In this document: piece after piece, positions 1-14,754 of the stretch
How the letters are laid out: each line of letters begins with the position of its first letter
Numbering within the stretch: the stretch's first letter is position 1
Source: Phytoseiulus persimilis
Taxonomy: Eukaryota > Arthropoda > Arachnida > Mesostigmata > Phytoseiidae
Reading direction: 5' to 3'
Assembly: GCA_037576195.1 (NCBI GenBank)
Contig: CM075104.1
Span: 19,422,211-19,486,210, forward strand
Length of the DNA: 64,000 nucleotides
Notes under the pieces: model-generated
Told to the model about the DNA's origin: nothing
What the model saw: the letters and a program-made list of their open reading frames with translations, nothing else
The model's database searches: none
Program-made: the position numbers and the translations under genes

Positions 1-3000
1 AACTGGGCCGGAATCGTTGGACCGAAATCAGTGAACTTCCGCTGAGCATCTGAGTGCGACCCAGAGCTCCCTCTCAGCAACAAATACACTTGGCTCACAC
101 GCCCGGGACTTGAGCCGATCCCAGAATCGGGGGAGAGGAACGGGAATTCCGTTCTTCGTCCTTGAAACTGAAGCTTCTCGATATTGACTTTAACATCGAA
201 TATCCCATGGCTGCCATGAATCCGAGCTGCTTGCTTCATAGGCTTCCGAAGGAATCCCATATAACGGAGGAGAACACTCCACGTCGATCACATCGACCTT
301 GATTATGTCAACGTCGACTGTATCAACTTTCAGGCAAATGAGTTTCGATCGTATTGACTTCGATCATGTTCGGATTCGATTGAGTCCATTTCAAATTGGA
401 ACGTTCCTTGCATGGACCTCTGCTGTAGGATTGCTATTCGAGCACCGTCCGATTATATCAGCGTAATACATCTCGCATTTCCGGAACTAAACGCTTGATA
501 TCCTCGACCTGGAGCTGCGAAATGAGAAATCAGAGTTCGAGCCGCTGGAGTGGTGACACCTGTCGACTAGAGCAATGCCACCTGTCCGTAGCAACAGATC
601 GTCGGGTGCTTCTCTTAGCTCCGCCATCCATTCTCTTGGCTTGCGTTCGGTACCGCCGCGTTCGGCCACCGCGAATGAGGGAAATCCGATTGACGGGAAG
701 AATCCATCCAAAAATATCCATACAAAAGAATGTCAGCGGGCGGCCGACCCGACGGCACTCACCCGCCGTGCTGTCCAATACAAGCGAGGGGGGAGTAGGA
801 AGAGCAACGAATCTCAAGTGTCGCTCATACATACAGCTCGTGGGACGATATCGACGACAATTGGCAGAACCAGATTCAGTCTGTCAGTCGCTATCGACCG
901 TGAAGTCTCTTTCTTTCGCTCTCCCTCACAATGAAAACTGGAGGCGATAAGCGCGACTGCCGCGGGAGAAGCAGTGTAGGCAAGAGGGAGGCGACTCCAA
1001 GAGAACTCCACGAGGAGACTGAAGAGCGCTCACCCTCTGCATGTGGGGACGGTTGAACCAATAGAACTGACTTTGCGCTGGATGTCTGGACGCAGGCCGT
1101 TCCCTTGACCTGTCCGCAGGAAATCGGTGGTAGCAAGAAACGAGAAAGTACGCAAAGAGCCGAGAAGGCGACCGAGCGGAGCAATCACCATACATATTGA
1201 GCCCTGACGCTTTCCAGCAGAGTCAGCACGTAAGCTTGCTGTTCAGAGACGGATTCCTTTTATCCTTCAGCTGAAAATATCGGATTAGACAAGTCGTCCT
1301 CCGCTCCCCTGGTCGATTGTAGAACTCTGCTGAAGCGCTCATGTGGACTTCCGTCTCGGTCTACCCGACACCCGTTATAAATAGCTCCAAATCCCGCGCT
1401 CGCGAACCTTCGCATCGAATAATACGAAGGAGGAAACGGGCGAACAGGAGGCAAGTGGTAAAATCAAGTCCATCAGAGAAGGTCATCATCTTGAGTCAAG
1501 GTGAGGGGAGAGGAACCGGAGGCCAGGGTTGAGAGAGTGGGAAATAATGAGCGAGAGAAGAATGGGGGGATTCGAGCGAGGATGAATCAGCGTCGAGGAG
1601 GGAGAGGGGACATGGGAAATAAGAAGAGAGATTATCCTTGAAAGCAGAGGAAGCGACTTCGACTTGAAAACTGGAAGAACTGAGGTTCGCGGTAATCGAT
1701 GAGGCGCGAGACAGAAGTTTCGCGGGGAGCAAAGAAAAATGGTAAGCGTTGGAGGCAAATATGTAGGCGTATAAGACCGAAGATCGGCGTGAACGAAGCG
1801 AAGAGGAAAGAGGAGGAGCCTTGCTTGAGGAAGAAGCAAGGGAATAAGAGGACGAGCGATCGCTGGATGCACCCGTATAGTAGCGTAACTCTGGGACGAG
1901 ATGAAAAATTGTGAAGCAGAAGGAGAAAACCAAGCGGGAGGAAGAGAATAGGGGGAGAGTGCGGAATTCCCCATCGCGGCGACATTGGCAACAACGGTGA
2001 CGATCCAACTCCTCCAGAGACTTCTACCAATTTACTGAGTGTGCTTCGTTCACTTTGAGCACGGATGTTCCTCCTCTCAGTCTGCTAACAACCTCTCCTC
2101 TCCTCCCACTTCCTGCAGCTCCTCCCGACGTTTCGGTGCTCACAAGGACAGTGAGTCGGCCAAACGGCGTCTTGCTAGTTCCTCCGGCTCGCATCGACAA
2201 CTGATGGACGGTCGGACGAACAGACTGGCGTCTCCGAATCTTTGAGGCGGCGTTGGAATTTAATCTTTTATTAATCAGGGACCCTCCAACGGCGGTGACT
2301 ACGTCAGTCACGGCGACAACGACGGCTTCAGTCTGTCCTGTCGAAGATCACGAGAAATTCCAGACAGATAGGTGGATGAATGGGTCGATGAATTAACTGA
2401 TTAGTGAGATGATTCGATCCAGAGAAGAAAGGAAGAATCCCCGAGAGCCTTGAAGGCAGGTCACAAAGAGAAATGATCGTCTGTCACTACAGCCACAACC
2501 GGACTGAACGAGACTCGTCTTGACCAGACGGGAGAGAAAGGGGCGAGATGAGCTCCCAGGGCTCTCCTTTGATCTCGCCGCGGTAATCTCTGTCAGTCAG
2601 CGTCGTGACGACACTTTTTCCTGGAGAGAGCTCAGGTCCTCCTTCTAACTCGAACAAATTTTTCTCAAAGCTGCTCTCTCGTCCATGAGCTCAGAAGCTA
2701 TGAATAATTCGAACGTCAATCACGGAATCACTCATGCGTTTGAGTATCGCAGACTCGTTCTACCGCGGCGTGGCGCACAACTGTTCCAGCTGAGTTATTG
2801 CAAGACCAAGTGATTCGGTTTCCGATTTCTACTCTTGTGACGAAAGCATCGTCCCCAGCTCATTTTCTCCCATAACAGGTGGGTCTATTCATCTCCGGCT
2901 ATCCCTGTCTTGGCGGCATGCTCTGTTTCTGTTTGAAGAAAATGGTCAGATTAGACGTCGAGCGCACAGGACGGTCATTTTCGGCAGGGAGCTATGCCCG

Positions 3001-6000
3001 TGCGCTTCATTCTCGTCGTGTCTCATTGGGGCTTGGTCCGATTGGTGAATTCTTCTTCTGCGATCAAGAGCTGAGGACTTGTCGCGTGTGTCCGGTTTCC
3101 AACTCTTTCCACTCCGTGGGGTCTTGCCGAAGCAGTCAACGGAACGTCGAGGGATCGCCGATCAACTTCAGAGCGGTCGGGCTCGATTCGGAGTGGGATG
3201 CGGCTCGAACGCTTGGCGTTTCAGCTTCGGATCCGGGAAAGAAGCGATCGTACCCGAAGCGATGTCAATCGCTGTCTAATTTCTAAGAATCGCATCTTTC
3301 CTCCGTTCCACCCTCGATTCCCGAGGGGAGCCGTTCTCGAACTTTTTTTCGCCGGCGGGGAAGAGCTCTGAAATTCCGGCCAACAACATTCCTGACGATG
3401 CGATACTCGGAACACCAAAAATTAAGTCGCCGAATCGGCTACTCCTCGATCGGCTGCTCCGGCCCAATATTACACGAAATCCAGTGCGGCTTGTGCCGCT
3501 CTATGGGATCACCAGATAATCGGATCATCCGCCGATTCGGATCAAGAGTCGGATCGCCCGATTTTCCCCACAGGCATCGCTCCGGTGCTGAGTTTGCGCT
3601 CCAACGCGAACGATCCTCAGCTGACCAACTGTTATAATTCGATTCTCCCTCTATGATCGACTTCTCCTACATTCTGTTATACTTCAATCATGTATGAGGC
3701 TGTCCGTCGTAAAGAGTTCAGTTTTTCATGCGAGATTCCAGGGAATGCTCTCAAAGAGCGTATTTGGACATTGTGTGAGCCTGATTGAGTTCGATCAGGT
3801 ATTGCGTCCTGGGAACCATGACCCTCAAAAACTCTCTCCATGATTGGATAACCGAAATAGATCAATTCGTGCTTTTCGAGATCTGAAGTGAGATTGCTAA
3901 GCTTGTCGGCGTTCGAGCGGCATGCTATGATGTGTCGAACTCAAGCCTTGACTCTGCTGAGCTGAGCGATGAGGGATGACCGGTTTCTGTCTGGAAATCT
4001 GTCTGGTTTCCGGACTGTGACCGTTCAACAAAGCAGGCACGCCTCATGGACAGTGTCGTTGAATATGAGCGTTCAGGGCAGTTGAAATTTTCCGATCAGT
4101 CGGGCTCATTGAGAGCTTCCAGAGAATAATACCAAGGAGCGCATAGAAGCTCCTCTCACTGGTTCTCCCTGGGAGTCACAATTCTTGGGATCGATGACGT
4201 TTGTATAGAAACAACGCATCTGTTCATTCATCCGGCATTTTGCCAGCTCATCTAAGAGCGTCCGAGAACGGCCGACAGGTTGCTCGCGGGACGGATCGAA
4301 CTGACGTGTTCGACGGTTTTAGAAGCGCAGGATATATAATGTATTCCGAAAGGTGGAGGTGAGAGGAGCCCGGGCTCGAATTTGCATAAATATCCGGCCT
4401 TGCGGGAGGTAGGAGGCGAGCCGATGTTCTGAAGACTTGGATAACTTCTGAGGCAAGGAATCGTGTTATAACCAAATGAGGCATGGAATCGAACTTTGAG
4501 CCCGAAAGAATTCGGCTTGGGTTGAGGTCAAAAATAAACAGGATTTGGAGTCGTTTCGCATTTCTCATAGAGAGGGTTTAGGTGGTGGAGTGGGGAGGTA
4601 GGAAGCGGGCGAGCAACGTGCGGCGAGGGGCGCAAACTTGGAGGTTCATGTCATTAAGATTACACGCTTCAACAAACAGCCCCATTTTGGCCTCCGATCC
4701 GCTCCAAATGTCTCTGCCACATAAAACCATTTGGAGCCTGCTCGCTCACTACATCAGTGTCTCACTCTATGAATAGTCGTTCGGCGGAAAGCCGACACGA
4801 CCGGCGGAGGAGTAGGAGGCGAACACTTCTGCCACTTCCTACGCACCAGTTCTCTCTGAAGCGGCCGAATCGAGCGACCACTTCTTCAGCGAACAAGGAT
4901 CCGCTTCGCTATCTGCCTTTTTATGCTGTTCTCCAAGCGTTTCCCAACTTTTCGACCTTGCGCATCGATAGTTTACCCGCGTTTTTGTATCGTACCGGAA
5001 TCGAGGGCGACAGTGATGGTTTCGGTGGAGGTGGGTTTCCTCCACAGTGTTCAACGCTGAGTCTTTCCTGTGCTCGGCTTGGGTTTTCGGTCAAATCCGA
5101 CCCTTTCACACCTTGTCTCGCATCGTGCTGTGATCGCCCCCCCCTCGAGCGAAGCCGGTTCGTGGTCTCTCGCCGATGAGCTTGAATACAACTTCATGCG
5201 AAACCTGACCGAATCAGACCCGGAGCTCCCGAATGACGAGAAACTCTGGTTGAACTCAAAAGAATCCTGTTAGGTTTCGGATGGGGAGGTAACGATGGCA
5301 GTCGCCGAATGAAGCTCCGCAAGCCGCGGGAATAATCATGAGGAGAACGAGCGGGCGAAACATAACAGCCACGACGGCGGCGCCAACTCGATTCAAAAAA
5401 GCCGCGAGGCGGTCATCGCTATTTTCTTGATGTGGTTCGTCATGGGGGCTTCTTTTAGCACCAGTGCTGTTCTCCCGCCCCGCTCTGTTACGTCGAGATG
5501 TAGCGACTCGCCATGAGCGCTAACGATTCCCGCAAACCTCTTCTAAATGGAGCTACACAGACGACAGCAGTCCAGCCAACTGATTGCCATAATTACAACG
5601 GATCTAGGGGTCGACTTTGCGACAAATCCGGAAGCCCGAGACGAGTCCACGAACAGCTGAGAGAGAACGACATGCTCGCATTTGCACTAGCCCTGCGAGC
5701 TCGTACGCGAGCATACATTGCTCCACGAGACTATTATTGAACTTCTCGAATATTTTAATCAAGTACGGATCTCACTCGAGTCAAGACGAAGAGTGAGGAG
5801 ATCGAGATCGGAGTTAGAAGCACAGTCTAGAAGAAACAAAGGGGGAACTCCTAGAGAATGGAAGCCAACGAAAAAAGATGATTGGAATTCTTCGCGTGCT
5901 ATCATATGCCGAGCGCGATCGCTTTGCTCCGTTCTTCGATCGTCGTCTCTTGTTTCGTGGGAGCTTCAACGAGGAGGAGAACCATCTTTGGTCGACTCTC

Positions 6001-9000
6001 ACCGACAGATCTCTCTACGAATAGATGGAAGAGAAGTCCAACTTCACTTGAGACAGCAGCAGCCTCCGCACTCGTCGTCTCAGGGGCCGTTGAGACCAAC
6101 GCAACCGAGAACGTCACTGAGCGGGGAACGAGGAAGCGCTCCAAAAAATTGAGGTCATAACGGACATTGCAGCGAGCACATATTTGCATATAGCCAGAGC
6201 ATAAGGCTCAAAGTCCCGAATAACAACCGACGGACCGCCCGACCGAGCAGCCATCCATCCGTCGAGGCATCCAAGCCGCGTGCGATAACTTTGTGTCGTT
6301 TTTTCTCTCGTTTTCCCGCGAAAGCGTCCTCATATCCTCGAGCGAGCGGAGTCTTCCACGCATTCGTAGTTTGCGAAGAAGCTCATCCGCACGTCGGTCC
6401 CTCGGGTTGACGGGAACACCGTCGGGCCAGTCGCTACTCGCGAATTCCGACGAACTGCGTCTGGCGGGTTCCCCCGTGAACTCTCCCCTCTTCTCTCTCC
6501 CTCACCGGCTCCCACCTACCTAGAATTCACATCATGACATACCTTGTGGAATCGCAAGAATCTGTTCTGGCCATTCATCTGCTTCCACCGAATGGCTCTT
6601 CAGAATATCGTACGGGAGCTCTATCGGTTTGCGATTGTGGCAGCTACCGTATTTACACACTCAGGATGCTGAGAGCTGCCACCTACGGTTGCGATCATGC
6701 GGTTTCGAGGGTGGAAAATGTGGGATGGAACTAGCCGTCTTTTTGCAGCTCCCTAGCTGCGCTGGCTTAGGAGCAGCGATCAGCGAATGGCTTCTCAGAG
6801 CTGTCTTGAAGGAATTCTCGAAGTCCCTTGGTGGATGGAGCAGTATTCCATGCCTCAAGCTGTACATTCAATGTAGAATATTCAACAATCCAACCTGAGT
6901 TTTCTCGCTCATCTCTTGCGGTAGCTGAGTGATCTCGTGCGGGGGCCAAGATCGGAAGTCGGGATATTCGATATGTCTTCCGGAAAAGCTCGCTCTGTTG
7001 CTCTGAATCGGTGTACCTCAAGCACTTCGACTTATTTTTGCGGTGACCAAACTCACGCCTGTGATGTTGACAATATGCGGCGTTTGGGTTGGATAATTGT
7101 TGGAGGTTACAGGAGATGAGTTTCCCGGGGGAAGAGAGGAGATATATAGGGTGGCGATTTTTAGTCGGGGATTTTCGAGCCCGAACTTGTTTTGACCATG
7201 TCTTCCTCAGTTCTTGAAATCTTTCCAAAAATCACGAGGTGATCGATAGTGCATATAGGCGCGTCTTCAGGCGGGGACATGAGATGAGCGCCCAGTGACT
7301 TTTCAGGTTAAAAAAAATTATCGGATCGAACCAGTCACTTCGTTTCCGGGTAGTTTGGCTCGAAATGAGGATCTTTCGCCATCGATGGAATTTCCGAAAT
7401 CGGCTCCCCCGAGGAGTCAGGGGTGGTTCACCACGGGAGCGGTCGACAGGGGGTCTGGAGGGCTCTATTTGGGGTATTTCGTTTCTAATACCGTTCCTCC
7501 GATTCACAACCGATCTGCGCGTTTCCAGAGCGTTTCGGAGGTGGGATGGAGAGGAATCTTTCCAGTTTTTATTTTCCGAAATCGGTTGAGAATCGGCGAT
7601 TTCCTGGTTCTTTTGGGGACCTTGGATTAAATTGAGGAAAACTTCGACGAGCTCTGGAAAACGCAATACTAATCTGATCCTTGGAAATAGCGAATAGATC
7701 CGCACTCCCGAGAGCTTCCGATCAAAGACAAAACGTCCCGGATCGGATGAAATTTGACCGTAATACCGCTGAAAACTGGAGTCCACGAAAATGTTGTGGC
7801 TTAGAGAACGTAAGTCGGGAAATTCCTCACGCTTCCTCCTTTTGATCATCATGCGGTCAAAAATGGTCCGATTCTAAGAATTTTTTTTATAATGGTAGCC
7901 GGAAGCATCTGAACGATCGGTAGAGAACTCACTTTTCTGCAAAGTCGCGGAAAATGCCAATTTTTTATTCAAACTCTCTCTCAAAACTGCCCGTGAAACG
8001 TCTTCAGTGAGCCGATCCAGCTCATCATCATGTATTTGGATGCAGCAGAGGATGCCCTTCATTCGTTGCACAGATGGGGCGGATCGGTGAAAAGCACGAG
8101 AAAGGGCGAGCGGTCGCATCAGCATCACAAGAATCGCTCATCTGTTGACAAAATGTTGCCTCGGTTCAATCGCCCCGTATCTCCTCATGGAAGCCGAATT
8201 CGAGAAATTTCTCGATGTCGAAAGGTTCTTAGATCGGTCCAAACTATACATCTATGGAACTGTCGATCCGGCCTCGTCTTTTTTGTTCGAAAATTGAGCT
8301 TCTCCAGTTTTCTCGGGTTCTCCCAAAAACCAGAGCACAGAATTGGAAAATCAGATCCCTGCCTGCTTCTCGGTTCTCACTCTTGATTAACTCTCTCATT
8401 TTATGTTCGTATTCCGATGAGCCATGAACGATTGAAGTTGTCAATGAGCGATCGCGTTCCTCGGGGAGCGGTACCGACAGTGAGCGACTGTACATACCGG
8501 CGTGACTTCTAGATGCTGTATTGCAGCTGACGGGTCGCTTCATTTCTCTTGCTTCTGCCGAGCCGGTTACGCACTGTCTGTCTCGGCTTCCACGTTACGG
8601 TGTTGTGAGGGCCGGGAAAAAATACGAGGGGAGATTGAGAAAGCGGAAGAGAGCAGCGGAAGCAATTGTCCGAACGTCATTACCAGTAGTACACTTTGGC
8701 CGGCCTCGCAGACGGCTGAAAGCATCGCGGCTATTTCCACACTTACAGGCGGACAAGAAAGCTGTTGCTTTGTCACACTCCGCACGCCAATGGCGCGTTT
8801 ACTGGTCTCATCGTCGGAACGTCTTGTTCCATGCCGTCCTGAGCTCTCAACAATTACCTATTACTTCTTCCTATTAAGGTCCGACCCCTTCGTCTATGAT
8901 CTTCGCCACCTTTTCTTGTTTACTTCCTGTGCTGTTTCTCTTTTCTTCTGAGTCGGCTGAAGACATCCTGAAAAATCGACAAACTCTCTCCATTCCAATG

Positions 9001-12000
9001 GACGATTCTCCTGATCTCGATCGCAACCGCCGACATCGCTCGAGGAGGCGCTGAGCCCACGGCTTTTCGCTTGGTGAAGATGGAGAAGTGTCAGAAACCT
9101 GGGTGGCTCGGACGTGTTCTACACGTACGCGCTCTTTTTCCCCTTCGCCGCGAAATAGAGATTGGATGACAGCTCCTCGACTCCTGTCTGCTAGGCTGCT
9201 TACCCATCCGAGCTTTGACGGGCCCAACTAGCACTTTCTCGCCACACCGTCAACCGAGCCAAACGGAGGAAACGGAGTATCAAACGGGGAACGGAAGGTT
9301 GTTCGCTCGGAGACTATCTCACCGTAACTAATTGCTGGTTAGCTGCCTCCTGCTCTGACCATGATCGCCGTCGTCGACTCAGATGCCGAAGTCGTTTCCG
9401 TATCGAGGGGCCTTCTGAAAGGGAGGTTCATATCTTCCTCCATCTGCATTCGTGGCAATTACCACTGTTCTCGTGTGATAGGATCGAATGAACACTGCCT
9501 TCAATGATTCCCCGTGCAACGTGTTGCTGCCGACGCCTCTGAGAGCAAGCTCCCGAGAAACTCCTGTGTTCGGAAGAGGAAACCTGCAATTTTTCGTTGG
9601 AGCGTGTTTTCGCTTCGTTTCCGGAAGACGTTTCCGGACGTCGCCTAATACAAGAAAAGTTGCGAGCTCCTCCAGTCCTTGTTCAAGATGTGCGTGGTTA
9701 ACAGTGCTGTTCTTCTACCATGGTAATTACGCCCTCCAGGTTACAGCCTCACCTTCCATCGAGCTGAATATGGGCGTACCTCGCTCGGAAGACACGATGA
9801 GCATGAATATTCGATGGAAGGTTGGAGGATTGACCGCTGGAACTGCCGATTACCTTACCCAATCTCCCACACTTCTTCCAATCGAACAGATTCCAGATTG
9901 TTCGAGGGGCACGTAATTCACTCGGCTCTTGAATCACAGAGACCACTCAACTTCCCCTCCTAGTAAACTTCGCGGAAAGTGGAAGAAGAAACGCGATTCC
10001 GTTGTAGCTATGAGCTAAGCCGTCGCGAGAAGAGCGCTGACCCGTTTGCAGAACGAACATTTTAGTTCTGGATCGGGCGATATTCTACCGAAATCCGGGT
10101 AGTAGGGGGGGAGCAGGGCCGATTCACAGGAGAAATTCATTTTTCCACAGAGAGTTGGAGCCTGTCGGAGCCGAGAAGGGGCGTAACCTCTCGCAATGAC
10201 TCGAACTTGAGACGATCACCGAACTCATGTATCATCTACGGAGTGCAATGATCGACTGCCGCGCGCATGGCTCAAGTTGCTGGAGTTGCGTTCGCTGATA
10301 TCCAATTCATACGATTCCTGAACCTTCGTCTCTCTCCTCACAAAATTCGGGGTAGGAGCAGGCTTTCGGAGTTTCCGGACCTGACAGAGCGAATGCGAGC
10401 ACCGAGGCGTTCACACAAGTGTTCTATTACTTCAGGCTCGCACCCTTAGGAGTGGAAGTCCGCCAGGTCCATCGGAGGAAAGTTCATCGATGACTTCAAG
10501 AGATCGTCTTCTTCCATCAGATTTCGGATCTCAAAGCCCGTGGTTCGCGTACATCAACGAACGCTTTTATCAGATGGCAGAGTGAACCGAACATCCCATC
10601 TCAGCGGGTCTCAAAAATGAATTACAGTGCTTCATCTCCATTTCACGGCTGCAAGGCGATGGCCTTCATCTATTTACGAAAGACCGGAGCTGGAGTTTGA
10701 AGGCGAAGCGCCAAGTTAGTACCAGCGCGTGAAGTTGGGTGACATTGTCCAATGTGCACGTAAGTACCCTAGTGACGTTCTCACGGCAATTGGCCTTCGG
10801 AGGCCGTTATTCTAAAAAAATCGTCACTTCCGCCTCGGGTACCCGCGAGGCACAGTATCAAATTTCTGGCCAGGGATTTCGGTCTTGAAATGCATTGTGG
10901 TGTTTCGGAATGCTGGAACAGAACGTTTTTCATTCTGCGATCGTTCCTAAGAATGTTTGGGCCGACCTCGGGTTTGCATGAGCCCTAACGACGGTCTCGA
11001 GAGAAACTTCCTGGGAAAAAACTCGTCCCGAGGGCTGCTCACCCTGTGGAATGTCCTATGGTGGAGGGCTGCCCCAATTCAACCATCTACCCCGCGGAAA
11101 ACGCTTGGTTTCCGATTCAAGTTCGGGTTCCCGTTGGCTGGAAGTTCCTGAGTGCATCTCTACTTCCTTATGAGATCGCGCCTCGAACATACGAATCTTT
11201 CTCATAACGGCTTGAATTCAAGACAATGGAATGAGAAAATACAGCATACTTCTCCAGCTTCCATTTTTTCCACGAATCGGTTGCAATCGGGAGGAGGTTA
11301 CAGCTCCCGAAGCAAGCCGACGGCAATCCCTCTCTCGAACCGGACACCTTTGTGTATGCTATCGGCTATACTGGAATGACTACCCTTGTTTCAACGAAGT
11401 TCTTTTTTTCCTGAGGAACTACTCACAAAGGGGAGTCCCTATGATTCACAAAAAGAACTGTGGAGGCGAAAAAAAAAAGATGATGATGGGAGAAGACAGT
11501 AGAGCCATAGGGAAAAAGCATCCGCGCCACACCCAGAAGAATGGAAAATTCAGGCGGAGTGTGGGGCCCATAAAGATAAAACTCTGAGAAACTGAGACTC
11601 ATTATCTGAAAATCAGAAATTATGTGAGTTCGAGAGAGTTTGGATTGTACGTTGGGGGGAAGACTTGGGAGGGGAGGGCATTTCAGAGGCGAAATGTGCG
11701 AGGAAAGAAGGCAGAGTCATACTGAGCAGAACGATTGGTGGATAATTGAAAAGGATAGGAAATCCGCTGAAGTATCGATAGAATAGACAGGGGTCGCCGA
11801 CCTTCCATCGGAAGGAGGAGCATTCAGGACAGGAGCACGGGGCCCCAGCAGTTGAAGCGGCGCACGCTGCCATGCTCACTGCTCCATGCGTTACGCGGTA
11901 AATCGCAGGACCAAGCGTACCGCCGGCAGCTGTCGGACATTCACAGCATACCGCTGTATTGGAAATTCTCCTCTTGAAGTCTCCACCTGGCCTGCGAATC

Positions 12001-12063
12001 ATACACCCCTTGATTTCGCCTTCGGAAAGAACGCCTAAACGGATGAATTGGACCGCTTTTGCC

Positions 12064-12114
12064 TATCAACCGAGGTATCAACCGAAAGGTATCAACCGGA
12101 AGGTATCAACCGAG
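12064..12114. repeat. 14-bp minisatellite, about 3.7 copies
   Basis: Four near-identical units of TATCAACCGAAAGG (variants with CGAGG and CGGAAGG) in direct tandem. Confidence 0.85.
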
Positions 12115-13532
12115 TGAACTGCTCACCTGGCTCTCGCATCGACCCGCGTTATCAGTACGAAAACATGCGGAGAGGGTTTCGACCATGAATCGCAAACAGA
12201 GAGGTGAAGGGCATTCGATGCATGGGTAAATTTGCTCCAAATCTTCGCTGCAGAGAGATGACGCGGATGCCAGGCATGAGAACGTACCTGGTGGTGCGCC
12301 GCTGTCCGCTCTTCCACCTATTTCTGGCATATCGTTTCGACAGCGACGAAGCTAGGGATACGGTAGCGAAGGAAACAAGACGATATTCTGGCCAAAATCC
12401 ATCGTGATTCGCCTCAGAGAATCACAAAAAGCTGGTTGGGAGGAAAACGTCAGCTTGGGATGAAGGAATATTCCAACGTGGAGCCAATGCCGGATATCCG
12501 AAACGAATGGTGGCGTTAGTGCAGAGAAAGCTAATGCGGGTCGCGTCTGGTCGCATCTCGACGACGGGCCATCACCCATGGGAGAAGTCGGAAGGATATC
12601 TTGAAACTTTTTCACTTTACAAAGCAATCGACGCTGATATCTCCCAAGCCCGTCAATTCAGATCTTACGGCGGAGACATTTGCACGTGTCAGTCCACGTC
12701 GAGCAAACGAGTGTGTTCAAGAGCCATGAGCCCATGAGGTACCAGGAGGAGGGGGAGGGTTTGCGATTTCTGAACAGCTCCCGCGAGGGAGGGCGAAGAT
12801 AGAGAACGGAAACTTCTTCCTGACGGAAAGAGAGCGTGTGAAATGGCGGGAAAGGAACCGTTGTCGTCGTTTCGGCAATGACATCGACAGCGCTTTTCCC
12901 TCTCGCAGAGATTGGAGCGAGACGCAAACCAGCCAACTGGTTGAGTGGCCGCTGGGTCGGCCTTGTTTCTATCACTCCAGCTCTCCCTCTCGACTTTCTG
13001 TGCTCGCTATCGCTCGTCTTCTCAGAGACGTTGTCGCTCCCGATAGGCCGTCAACCGAATGGCAATACAACAGGCTCCATCGACGATTTATTCTCGTCGA
13101 TAGTTTCTTTTCGCGCTATTCCGGGCCGACGGCCAGGGAGAATAACGAGAAGCGGGAGCTGGAAGACCTTTGAGGGCCAAACGAGGTGCTACCAGTGAGG
13201 GATCGGCTTCGCATACAACACCCACTTTTGCTCTCGGCTTATTTCTTGAATTCGATACAAAAATGGGATGACAGATCTCTGATCGCTCGTGGTCAGGGGA
13301 GTTTCTACTCGAGTTGGAATGTGGCTATCTGAACAATAGGGGCCAAAAGCTACAAGCTGATCAAGTCGAAGAAGAATCTCCCTGAGAGGCAGCTCTATGA
13401 GCCCGCAGCCTCATCATGTCATGTACCGAACGGTATGAGCCAGGATCGGGCCTCACAGAATCTCATCGTGTTTGGTCGACGAGAGAGGAGACTTGCTCCG
13501 ACCGCTCTTGAATTTTTCCGTTCACTTCCATC

Positions 13533-13545
13533 GGGGGGGGGGGGG
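13533..13545. repeat. Homopolymer G13 tract
   Basis: Thirteen G in a row within otherwise unremarkable sequence. Confidence 0.9.
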
Positions 13546-14754
13546 ATATCGCGGAGATTTGCCCCTGGAGCCAGCTTCCTCCGTCTCGTGCAGCTCCGCA
13601 CTCCTTTTTCACACCGGTCCGTCGAACGTTCGCACGAAGTCCACGTGAATTCCTGGTTTTGTGGTGCAAGCGCCCGCCTCCGAGGATGACTCTTCTACTA
13701 CGAGATGCACACCGATCCGCAAACACCGGTTGTCACAGTATTTTCGAGGAACGGACGCTACTGAACCCATTTCATCGATGGCACGAGAGATCCGCCAATC
13801 CGATACTTATTATTTGGGAAATGCCAACAACGGAAGACAGGACGACCTCCAGCATCGGAACATTCTCTCCGTAGTTACGAGACCTCGACCCGCATCGTAA
13901 CGCACTACACTAATTGTCATCACTACTCTTGTGTGGGAATAAGCTTCTCGTAGCTCTGTCCAACGTTGCGCGAGAACCTCTAGAGGCTTTCCATCTTTGA
14001 AGGGGACTGACGGCACTGATCAGTGAGCAAGTCATCAGAGATTGCGAAGAACAGCCGCTGGAACCGTGCTTAGGGAACATGCGAAGAGGCCCCACCGCGC
14101 GGAACGGGAAACCGCCATTCATCTCAGTGCGTCTCCGGCATCTCGAAGAGCTGTCCGGAATGTCGCTGACCGGATGCTCCGCGTCGTCATCGAGGAATCA
14201 CAAGTCTGAAATTCAAATTCGCGAAATCATCTCAATATGAATGAGTCCTGAGACCGAGTCGTCCGCGGCGGGGCCAGGAGGATTTCGAAATCTCTGCTTT
14301 GTGTTTCCGAGGTGAACCGTATCGCGGAGACCAGAGGCAAACCGTGAGCACGACGGGCTCAGGCGGCCGCGCATTCGACCACGCTGCAACTAATCTAGCT
14401 GTATTCATGCTGGTGCATATCGCTCTTCCATTTAGGTTGTGCAGCGGCTTAGCAACTAGAGAGAATCTGTGCATTCATTACGCTGCTTCTAGCTGGAGCA
14501 ATGTCACGGCAGCTTTTTGATTATAAGCTCCACCGTCAACGTTTTTATAAATGCAGAATCATTTTTCGTTGCGTAAAAACGTGTGTTCAGCATGCGAACA
14601 TACGAGCGGCACCCCGGTAGCTAGGAGCTCGCAGCCCGAATCGGCTTGGACGGCTCCCGAGATGGGTCGTCGATCAATTTGCGAGCCAGAACTTCTGACC
14701 CCGCGGATTCAGAGAAACCCTGAGTTTTGATTAAGACTCGGATTAATTTTGCAG

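Larger units (their letters stand above)
1..14754. other. No convincing gene; low-complexity and simple repeats
   Basis: Frames up to 206 codons exist but none shows a known domain or a splice-bordered series, and lengths fit chance. 1.5-1.95 kb is purine-rich on the plus strand, which produces several overlapping minus-strand frames. 8.5-9.2 kb is open in several frames with one candidate splice site on each strand near 8.75 kb, and cannot be resolved by eye. The only structured items are the 14-bp minisatellite, the G13 tract and the possible 7.3/8.2 kb repeat pair. Confidence 0.5.

Noticed and set aside
7232-7852. 206-codon minus-strand frame
   Set aside because: No recognised motif, and it overlaps the possible old repeat; within the chance length range.
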